NCBI GenBank assembly: GCA_036939755.1
Contig: JALLAZ010000051.1
Location: 1-27,518 of the forward strand
Direction: 5' to 3'
DNA: 27,518 bases
From: Stephanodiscus triporus
Lineage: Eukaryota > Bacillariophyta > Thalassiosirophyceae > Thalassiosirales > Thalassiosiraceae
Shown: one piece after another, positions 18,501 through 27,518 of the stretch
How the letters are laid out: every line of letters starts with the position of its first letter
How positions within the stretch are numbered: position 1 is the first letter of the stretch
Made by a program: the position numbers and the translations under genes
The notes under the pieces: model-generated
The model's database searches: none
Told to the model about the DNA's origin: nothing
Seen by the model: only the letters and a program-made list of their open reading frames with translations

Positions 18501-21500
18501 TCCAAATACATGCACTTGTCCAGAAGATTATACTGGCGAAGACTGCAGAGCACCAGTTTGCGATCAAAATTGTTTAAACGGAGGATATTGTGTCGCGCCA
18601 AACACATGTCAATGCCCACCAGGCTACAGTGGCTACGATTGTAGCATGCCTGTCTGTCATCAGGGATTCTTCATGCCACATGAAAAGCTGCCACAATGGA
18701 TGATCGAACCAACCACAAAAAGTCACTGGCTCGAGTACCAACCCTGCAACTACACTTATTGGTGCAACGAAACCCACGGCTTCGACTGCGCCCAGACAGA
18801 CAGGTATTATTCTCCCGCGACTCCTCATTTTGGGATGGAATGGAGGTACGAAGTAAATTGTTATGTCAAACCCCAGCAACCGTGCGCACATACTGATCCT
18901 GCAAACGTAATATGTGTCGCAGGTACAAAACTGGGCGGAAGCACCGACCAGAACCTTGCATGATGCTTGAGTTGCGTAATGCTGCCGTGTCTCACTTCCA
19001 ATATTTGTCTTCAATGGACAACAGTTCTACGTCGCACTATCGTTACTCACCAAATTTGCCTTACGATTGGCAATCAAAAGAGAGACTTCCGTGGAACGCA
19101 TTTGATGGCCCAGAACCTCACATTACTCAGCCCTATAAATATCAGCTAGATCGACAGATAGCTCTTGCAAGCTATACAAATTCAACTCAAGGTGCTTACA
19201 TGTGTGCTAATGGAGGCAAGTGCGTAGCTCCGGATGTGTGTTCATGCGCAAAGGGATGGATTGGCTTTGATTGCAGGGTCCCGGTATGTGAACAGGGCTA
19301 TTACGAATCGGATTTAGGGGCCTTCGTCGAAGGGATAAAGTCAGATGAAGATTTTCTTACATTCGAGCCTTTCCTAGATGCCAGAAGGCCATATGATTTA
19401 GATTCCTCGCATGATTTTTCAAGCAATCCTGATTTTACAGTCTGGATAGAACAATTCATGAACGAGTCTAATGTAAACAGGACGCTTTTTGTTGTGAACG
19501 GATCACGGTACCTTGCTGCTAATGGAAGTCGACTTCAAGGCGGATACGAATGTTCAATCCGAAGCGTGACTCGATGGGAGGACTATCGATCAGGTTCCGT
19601 CTTCGACCACCCTAATTACTACTCAAGGTATATGGACAAAAAGGTAGAAGCCGATGGACTGATTTACTCGAATTGGAAGGGAATGAATTTCCCTCCTACA
19701 CATCGTAAAACTGAAAGACTTGTAAAGTATTCTGATGAGTACCTGCAACAAACGCAATTGACCCCCAAAAGATTTACGTACACTGACGTGGGCTATATGA
19801 GGGATGGTATATGGGTGGTGACAGGTGCAAAATGGGTGAAAGGCCATTGCATTGTTGAGTTTGAGCGGCATTGTGACGATGATTCCGACAATTCTTCTGT
19901 TGTATATGTGCAAGACACGGACAAGGTAAGGATCTGGTTTGTTATCCAGATACTGTGAATGCGGTGGCTCATGTTGCACGTTCAGTCATACCGTCCAAGA
20001 GTTACATACAATGACAAGCGTGCTCACATTACAGGACGATGGTTTGCATCAGAAGATGAAGTATGCGTTGATCACGTTGTCCGTGGCTGCTTCAATAATG
20101 GGACGTGTGTCGCTCCAAATACATGCGAGTGCTCCTCCGGTTGGTCGGGATCAGATTGTAGTATTCCTGTTTGCGAGCAAACTTGTCAGCATCATGGCAA
20201 TTGCACCCATCCCAACACTTGCACGTAAGCAACTCTTTGAGTCATAATTCCTGGCTGTCAATTTTTTAGCAACTGACACCATCTCAATATTTTGTGGCAG
20301 GTGCGAAAGAGGATGGTCAGGTGATGACTGTTCCGTTGCCCTCTGCGCGCAAGATTGTAGTCACGGTTTATGCGTGGCGCCGGATACATGCAAATGTGAT
20401 CAGTGGGAAAACGAGTGGCGTGACGGCCGTGTCGGAGGTGGCGTTCCAATATTCCAGAAACCCAATGGCAATCCACAAATGACTGGCTATACTGGATACG
20501 ACTGCAACACTCCTATTTGCGTTCAAGCCGAAAGCTTCAGGCTGAACGTGGACGCGAGTTCAAGTTCAGCAATGATTGTGCCTCTTGGGGGTCATGGAAA
20601 AGATGGCACGTTGGAGTGCAATAACGAGAGGTGTCCTGAATATGATGAAATGGTCACTCAGAATGATGGTCGAAGTTTTCAAGGTGGATGTGGATGGGAC
20701 GTCCTCGAAACTGGATGCTGCTTTCAAGTCAACGATGGCGTTGCCGCCCATGTTTGCCTCCGTTGTGAAAAGCTGTTAGTCTCGGCTAACAATGCAACTT
20801 GTGCTAAGGGTGCTCCTAAGGAGTGGAATTTCAACAGCAGTTCGAAGGTGCCCTTGGCATTTAGAACTAATGGAGAGATTCTCCAGTGCGGTCCATCCGC
20901 CAATTCAAGAGTCGCAAATAATTCAAGTCTCATTGACACAACAAGCACAACATCGAACATGTTTCTTTGCAATGTTCGGCAGTGGGAGCAAGGAGATTAC
21001 ATTGACGACGCAGGCCTGCATAGCGAGCCAGGCACAGGTGCAGATTTTGGTCTGAAATCCGGCCGACACACCAGGGTTAATTACAACAATTACCAACGAA
21101 GTGTTAACAGTAATTGGGTAAGGGGTCCCGAGATCCCTGGAGAGGGAATATTTGAGTGTTGGAACCAGGGAAGTTGCATTGCGCCCGACTTGTGCTCGTG
21201 CAAAGATGGATATGGTGGATTTGATTGTGCTACACCGCTATGCAGACACAAGCAAGCCACAGGCGACATAGTAGGTTGCATCAATGGCGTATGCATCGCG
21301 AAGGATGAATGCCAGTGCACTCAGCAAGTATCTGTCTTGTGGGAGGTCCACCCAGAGGCCGAGCGAGGTCTAACGGGTTGGACAGGGAGTGACTGCTCCA
21401 TGCCAATGTGCATGCAGGGCTATTATGATCCAGTCTGCAATGCATCCGCAGCGCCTGGGAACGAAGGCTGCTATCGTTGTGCCAACGGTGGCATCTGCGT

Positions 21501-22361
21501 AGGGCCAGATTTGGTAAGTGCAAAAACAAGCATGGTTATGATACGGCTTCCAATGCCTAACACTCAAGTATTCCCACTTGCCTTAAATGCACCCTTTGCA
21601 AGTGTGTATGTGCCGAAGGATGGGCTGGATATGATTGTCGCACTCCTGTGTGCAAAGCAGAGGCGAATGCACTCATTAGAGCGCAGCTCATGACAAGCGA
21701 CGAAGTTAAGATACGAATTTTTGAAAGTGATCCTTGCGGGATGGTTGGATTCAATACCTTGCGCCACCGTGGTGAGAAGGCTTAAGGTTATCTATGTTTT
21801 GCTCTGCGATGATTCAAGGTCTTACTAATAATTGTTCCGCTACTGAGCAGGACCACGGGGTGTATGCTCCCTGCCAAACCAGGTAAATTTGTTTCTACTT
21901 CGACCAAGTTTTGCACAAGATATGAGACATCTCTTCTTACTGTACCTCGATTCCAAACATAGTGCATCTGTAATTGCCAAGGATCATATAATGATGAGCT
22001 ATGTAAAAAGTTGGGGGGCAAACATTGCCAAACCCCATTCCACGACCCTCTTTTTCGCCGAAGAGATGTCCTTGCTCCAAATGAAGTGTTTGGCACTCGC
22101 AACTGCTATTCAGGCTACGAAGGTCTTGTTGATGGAGATGACATGTTTTCCTCGTGCCACCTTATCATTTACGAACCAAGCTTTTATGCGAGGTACACAG
22201 TAGCGATAATTACTCTGTCTACTTTGTTCGGCATTTTTGCATGTCTGCTGTTGATAAAAGTAGCAAGTCACTATCGATCAAGGCGGCGGCGACGGGTTAG
22301 ACCAAAGCCGGACGTGAAAAATAAAAAGGTTGGCGCATTTAGCTATGATAAAAAAAAATGA
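15501..22361 (+). CDS. NHL-repeat and EGF-like single-pass membrane protein, 10 exons, 2052 aa
   Basis: Exons: 15501-17822, 17904-18290, 18376-18412, 18488-18845, 18923-19925, 19986-20224, 20301-21513, 21603-21771, 21851-21882, 21963-22361. All joins keep one frame, and several restore split EGF cysteine patterns. A short hydrophobic N-terminus (RLFVVVFPTSWS) may be a signal peptide. Residues about 265-560 hold NHL-type beta-propeller repeats (PEGVAVDHDGYVYVADTGNH, LFVADTANHRIRKI, IVFVADTNNHVIRII, VAYVAESASCRIRRV), with one more at the start of exon 2 (YIADRDNHVIRG). About 13 tenascin-type EGF modules follow (C-x3-C-x-NG-x-C-x-x-P-x-x-C-x-C-x-x-GW-x-G-x-DC), broken by Cys-rich spacers. A helix (AIITLSTLFGIFACLLLI, about 1998-2020) and a basic tail end it. 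Inferred: a cell-surface adhesion or receptor protein with its bulk outside. The start codon is the least certain part. Confidence 0.88.
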
Positions 22362-22450
22362 AGATCAAAGTTGAGTGAAACAGTCATGAATACAGTCGCA
22401 CTAAGGGGGGAAAACAATTATTTTCTAGAATGGTCGGGACTTTCTATAAT

Positions 22451-25425
22451 TTAACTGTGACCATCCACATCGATGAACTCTTCTAAAATACATCGCACAT
22501 CATACTTCAAACCTTCACTGATGTGCAGTGAACGAGGCGGGTCTGATACTTTATTTGGTGATTTATGGGAAAGAATTCGCTGGCAGCAGGATTGAAAGAT
22601 AGTACGATGCTCAGAAGTCAACACCAGAAATGTTGTGGATTTCGGAGAAGACTTGCGCTGTTGTTCAACAAACAGGAGAAGCGATTTGAAGAATGCAATG
22701 CATTGGCCCACAATCAAAGTCAACAAACGCGCAAAATCGGTAGATTTGAGCTGAGTGTTCTCCATTTCTTCAACCTGCATCGCAAATGAGAGTATGCCGT
22801 TGAGTACTGCAGTCATGCATCCAATGGACGACTGCGACCAGCGAGAAGGTTCGTCTTCGTTCGACTCTATTCTCATTTGCAATCGTAGCAATCTAATTCC
22901 TTCATTCGATCTAGACATGATGAGGAGAAATTGAATGCAGCGGTAACACAAGCGTAGACATCGATCAGCAGATAATTTTGCAGCGCGGACATCAGAAGAA
23001 GGGCCGGAAGACAGATACGGCACGATGTATTCGTCCATTTGATCAAGAATGGCTGCTAGGATTCGCTTAGCAAAAGAAGTCTTTGTACCTCCATCCAGAA
23101 TTCGGTAGAGGCTTTGATTAACTGAACTCGAAGAAAGCACAAAGTGGGATAGCAGTTGAAGAATTCTGTCTTTGACGAGGATTGATAAGTGCCAATGAAG
23201 CTTTGAGTTCCCGCCAATGTACCTCGAAGATTCGGATGTAGAATTGGCACGAGATGGTTTGTTGCCGGCATGACCTTGTTTCTCCGCGCCTCGTTTGTTT
23301 TGTTCGTTGGGCGCATGGGAGTCCGTCAGTAGCTTTGTCGAATGTATACGACCGCTCCCGAGCAAATAGTTGCCGCAATAGATATCTCTCTTCTCCCACG
23401 GAGAAAAGAAATCTCCGATGGGAAGAGCTCCCAAAGATGGCCTCGATGACCGATCTGACAGGATAAGAGACTCGAACAAAAACTTCCACAGGTAGGGTGT
23501 TCTATTCGAGTGATCGTCCTGAGCATGGTCATACGGAGGCGCATCGGACATGAGTGCCAAAACCAAATCAATCGCCTTCAGTTGAATTACCTGGACTAGA
23601 GTTCGTTCCGACTTAGAGTCGGAGAAGTCAATCCCTGTAGGAGTATTAGGGCAGTCGGAAAGTTCGAGCACATTTCCTTTCATTAATCCAACTAAAAGTT
23701 CAAAGAAGAGATTCACCAGTGGAGTCATTGTCATGGGATCCCAATCATTCGAGTAGCGAAAGTTTGCTGTCCGCAACGCATCCTTCCGGTCGAAAACGTT
23801 CCATCGGAAAGAATGTCCGGTCGCAGTCAAACCTTCAATGCGGGGGTGAAGAGCGGCGGTGGCCGTTCCTCCAGAGCCCACGTCGACCTCGGCGCCGGGA
23901 CCAATCGCGTTCGATCCACCACCGCCGCCATCACCACTTCCAAAGGATTGACGGGATTGATATAACCACCAACGCACATCGTTGCGCGTGTTGCCGCTCA
24001 GGAGGAGTATGTCATGAATGACGCTCAACAGGTACAACGCCGCCCCCCAGGAAATAACCGTATACGTCGCCGGCCCTACATGAGAACTGCCGTTCTCGTT
24101 CGACGATAGACCTTCCGATATTGCGAGTGCCATCCTTCGATATTCACCCTCGTTCTTGCCCGATGAGGCGGAACTCGAACTGGCCGCGCGCTCCGTCGCA
24201 CGATCGGAGTCCGCATAAAATGCGGAAGTTCCATCCTCTTCGTCGATCGTCGTCTCGCGGCGGAATAACGAGTTGAATCTTGCCATCAAGACGCGGAGCA
24301 AGCCCGATACCGACAGGCCGCCCTTCGCCGACTCGTCGTACTCTCCCGCCGGTGGATACTCCGCCATTTGGCGCAGGATCGACCTAACGTGCATCCGCGC
24401 TTCCGTCTCGATCGCGCGATCCCGTCGCCACATCGTCGTCGCGCCATCCTCCGCCGGGGCGTCGAGAGGTCCCGTCGGCGACGACGAGGCCGGCGCATCC
24501 CTTTCTCCCGCATCCGCCATCGCGAAGATCGACGACGACGACGACGACGCGTCGTCGTCGACGCGATCGACGATCCTGGGGAGGAGGAGAAGGGGCGAGC
24601 ATCGGCATCCGATCTCCTCGCGATTCAGGAGGCGCGCAGCGATTCACCTCCGGGGGGAATCGACCCCATTCGCGATCATCCCGGCGTCGCCGCCGTCGAA
24701 GGGAGCGATCCCGTGCGGGTACGGGCCTCGCGACGCGTCGTCGTCATCGACGGCGGCGTCGTTCGTCGATCGAGCCTTTCTCTTGTTCCCGGAAGAGGAA
24801 GGACCGTCCTCCCCGTCCCGACGATCGTCGCCTCGCCGCCGTCCCCCTCCCCCCTCGTCGCCCGATCGGGGCGTCACCTCCCTCGATCCCGATGATCGAT
24901 CGACCGGGACGGGTTGGAGTATCCCCCCCCCTCCCCACGACGAGAAGACGTCCGACGCCACCGCTACTGCCGCATCATTCCTCCCCCCCCTCCTCCCATC
25001 ATCGTAGTTGTTGTCGACGTCATCATCGACGCCGCACCCGATCACTCCCGAGGAGGAGGAGGACCCCGCCGCCGCCTCCGCCTCCGCTGCCGCCCTCTTC
25101 CTCCTGCCGCTGCTCATCCTCAACCATCCCCCCCTGTACCTCTCGGCCTCGATCCGAGTCCTCCTGAGTTCGTCCTCGACGAGGCGTATCCGCTCCTCGG
25201 CATTTTTCTCGACAAGCCTCGCACGGTGATCCGATTCGATCCGCGACGCTGCTGCGTCGGACTCGAGCTCGAGGAGTCGATCGTCGGCCGCCTCGAGGGA
25301 GCGACGGAGCTCGTGCACCTGAAAAAGCGGGTGTGGCGTCGCCGACGGGGGCGGAGGGAGGGATGGCGACGTTGTTTTAATTTTCGATTCGAGGAGTGAG
25401 TTAGTGAGTGAGTGAGTGAGTGAGT

Positions 25426-25462
<37 letters not shown>

Positions 25463-25690
25463 TAAGAGAAACGGGGGGATGCCATCTTGCCGACTCACCT
25501 TCCGGCGCAGGGCATCGACGTCATCGTCGTCGTCGGCGTCGGCGTCGGCGGAAGGCGAAGGACGATCGGAAGGAGGGGCCCTCCGCGTCGTCGTCGGCGC
25601 CGCCATTGACGCCGATATGGAGTTCAGGGGTATGGACGACCAGTCGATCTCGTCGTCGTCGTCGTCGAATTCGTCGCCCGAGTTCGCCAT
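22451..25690 (-). CDS. ATRIP-like candidate (checkpoint adaptor), 3 exons, 995 aa
   Basis: Exons are 25690-25499, 25318-24648 and 24575-22451. The phase 0 and phase 2 joins fit exactly, and the second acceptor follows a strong pyrimidine tract (CTTCTCCTCCTCCCCAG). The product starts with an acidic patch (DEFDDDDDEIDWSSIP), then a coiled coil running across the first join (VDALRRK-VHELRRSLEAADD, to about residue 125), a low-complexity basic/acidic region with a possible nuclear signal (NKRKARS), and a long helical C-terminal half. This order (acidic RPA-binding tip, coiled coil, helical ATR-binding half) is that of ATRIP, partner of ATR kinase at RPA-coated single-stranded DNA. No strict ATRIP signature is visible, so the name rests on architecture. 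Being coding is much surer than its identity; another coiled-coil/armadillo-like protein is possible. Confidence 0.6.
25394..25462 (+). repeat. Microsatellite (GTGA)n then (GA)n inside an intron
   Basis: About 34 bases of GTGA repeats (with one TTA interruption) run into about 34 bases of mostly GA repeats. The tract lies inside intron 1 of the ATRIP-like gene on the opposite strand, where it supplies CT-rich sequence. It is a likely length-polymorphic marker. Confidence 0.9.
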
Positions 25691-25879
25691 GATCGCATTG
25701 ATTGACGCATTGCTAATTGTTACAACATGTTACAATAATAGATCGATAGATACTATGCTAACATAAGTACCCCTAGGACGCGGCGCCATGCCACAACCGA
25801 AAAAACACACAGGGCACATAATAAATATCTGTGAACGACGCCAACGCCATACGGCTTTGCTGGTAATTACTACCATACC
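25691..25879. promoter_or_regulatory. Divergent promoter region, ATRIP-like and methyltransferase genes
   Basis: Only 189 bases separate the two start codons, so both promoters and leaders are packed here. It is AT-richer than its flanks. No specific motif is recognised. Confidence 0.45.
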
Positions 25880-27419
25880 ATGGCAATGCAAACACTCCTT
25901 CGCCGGAAAGGCTTTTCTTCGGTGGCCGCCAAGCCAGCATTGATTTGGAAGACCTGCCTCATAATTGCTTCTCTATTTTTATTCAGAGCATACATGGGTG
26001 CTTCTTTTTTTACTTCTTTTTCGAATGGTGCTGTGCCTGCTTTCTTTGATCGTCCAATGGTTGGGAGTTGGGGCCCATACGGATCCTTCGTCCCGGAAGG
26101 GCCGGCCGTGGCCTTACCGTCAGTTCAAATCACTCCCGAGGAAGATTCTAAAATCGAACGCCACATTTATGGAGGAAAAGGAGATAAGGCGCACCTTGGA
26201 GGATTTACGGCGTTCGACGAAGCGGGCGTTAGCGTGTCCGTATGGAAACACATGGTGAATCATTTGGGAATCAAGAGTGTTTTAGATCTGGGGTGCGGAA
26301 AAGGGATATCAACGTCTTGGTTCGTCATCCACGGATTGAAGTATGTCGTCTGCGCCGAGGGGAGCCATGATGCTGTAACGCACTCCCTATTACCCAAGAT
26401 AAAACATATTCCTGATGGAACACAGTCTGAGATCGTCGAACACGATTTCTCCCGAGGGCCATGGTGGCCCTCAAGAACGGTGGTGAGTTTGATTTAATGC
26501 GCTGCCTTCCCATTCTATCCACCCATTTGTTGGCGTTACTCATTCTCTAGTAATTATTCTACGACCAGGATGTGGTCTGGTGCGTTGAGGTGAGAAAAAA
26601 TTAGGCATCAAATAGCTCGCAACCCCCCCCCCCACACACACACACCGTTCCTGGGTCATGATGAACTAACTATTTTTGCTGCCTCACACCATAGTTCACC
26701 GAGCATGTGGGACGTAACTATCAGCCTAACTATTTATCTGCATGGCGAAAGGCCGCCTTGATATTCATGACACACTCATACTGGGGGGGGTGGCACCACG
26801 TTGAGGTCCATGCGGATCCATGGTGGATAACTAGGATGACAGCAATGGGGTTTGTATATTCGGATCTTCTGACACAGGAGATCAGAGGAAAACAAGGGGA
26901 GGATTCGACTCTGATTATCACTAATCCTAGGAATGAAAGCGATCAAAAATCATTTAATACTGGTCAACATGTGATGTCAATGTTGGTAAGGATTGGGAAT
27001 GTCATCCTTTCGTGCCTTCGACTTGTTTGTACTTATATCAAATCACAGAACTCAATACCTAACATGTTTTTGGATTTTGAATACATCATTGAACATATCT
27101 AGGTATTCATTAATCCTCATGTTGCATCTAGGCCAGAGCATGCACATCTGTTTGCTGAGGTGCGTTTTTCAATATACATTTCCTCCGGACATATCCTTGA
27201 TTTCCTGATGACGAATTTACCTTTCTTATGTCAAAAAATTATGAACAATATAAGCATGGCTGCTTCAATGGCGATTTGAATAATCTAGTGGAGTGCGGAA
27301 AGGAGGGCACTGATGGCACCCCACTCCCAGACAGCTTCAAGCCCTTGAAAATGACGAAGGAGATGGACGATCAATGGATTGAATTGCTTCAAGATCACGT
27401 GATCTACCCCAAGGGCTAA
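25880..27419 (+). CDS. Membrane-anchored SAM-dependent methyltransferase, 5 exons, 378 aa
   Basis: Exons are 25880-26482, 26569-26589, 26695-26985, 27103-27159 and 27255-27419, all phase 0. A hydrophobic helix at about 18-44 (ALIWKTCLIIASLFLFRAYM) looks like a type II signal anchor, placing the catalytic part in the Golgi/ER lumen or outside. Motif I is SVLDLGCGKGIST (about 133-145), followed by an acidic residue at the end of the next strand (VVCAEGSH). The join across the 21-base exon gives DVVWCVE-FTEHVGRNYQ, the post-I/motif IV region of Methyltransf_11/23-type enzymes, and WGGWHHVEVHADPWW follows. The substrate is unknown; glycans or lipids are plausible for such anchored enzymes. The last acceptor (ATAAG at 27250-27254) is weak but restores a sensible frame. 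Confidence 0.85.
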
Positions 27420-27518
27420 GTTCCTAGTATTAGTGAATTGTTGTTTGATGATTGAATTTCACTAAGAGATTTGCTGATTATTGAAGGGAAACACACACGG
27501 TTCACTCAGTGCTGGAAT
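27420..27518. other. Methyltransferase 3' flank, no gene seen
   Basis: Ninety-nine bases to the window edge with no ORF of note. It presumably carries the 3'UTR of the methyltransferase gene. Confidence 0.4.

Overview
The window is nuclear DNA from a eukaryote, most likely a diatom or another stramenopile. This is inferred from many short GT-AG introns (60-210 bp), closely packed genes that alternate strands, GC-rich coding sequence full of GAC/GTC-type trinucleotide runs, and gene types common in diatoms: an NHL-plus-EGF surface protein, a JmjC protein of JMJD8 type and a membrane-anchored methyltransferase. No bacterial operon, tRNA, rRNA or CRISPR array was seen. Exon models were built by eye from ORF frames, splice motifs and reading phase. 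Every multi-exon model below keeps one open frame from start to stop.

Layout. 1-860 is low-complexity and may hold a poorly resolved minus-strand gene. 926-1753 (+) is an unknown ORF. 1806-3371 (-) is a Tc1/mariner-like DD34E transposase with hairpin-rich DNA at its 5' side. 4117-4722 (+) is ribosomal protein uL13 (RPL13A). 4987-5470 looks like a short non-autonomous DNA transposon (MITE-like) with 21-bp inverted ends, TA flanks, a perfect 15-bp hairpin and 28-bp tandem repeats carrying a CCCTAA motif. About 5891-6060 is a possible START-like domain fragment. 6216-7603 (-) is a two-exon kinase of the EcKinase/APH type.

The right two thirds hold large spliced genes: a JMJD8-like JmjC protein (7949-9482, +, 3 exons, 429 aa); UPF2, the nonsense-mediated decay scaffold (9647-14760, -, 5 exons, 1530 aa); an NHL-repeat/EGF single-pass membrane protein (15501-22361, +, 10 exons, 2052 aa); an ATRIP-like candidate (22451-25690, -, 3 exons, 995 aa); and a membrane-anchored methyltransferase (25880-27419, +, 5 exons, 378 aa).

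The genes do not form one pathway. They are RNA surveillance and translation (UPF2, uL13), possible DNA-damage signalling (ATRIP-like), secretory or cell-surface functions (JMJD8-like, NHL-EGF, perhaps the methyltransferase) and transposons. Neighbours share convergent 3' ends (9483-9646 and 22362-22450) or divergent promoters (14761-15500 and 25691-25879). The most novel-looking items are the NHL-EGF protein, the MITE with telomere-like repeats, and the ATRIP-like candidate.
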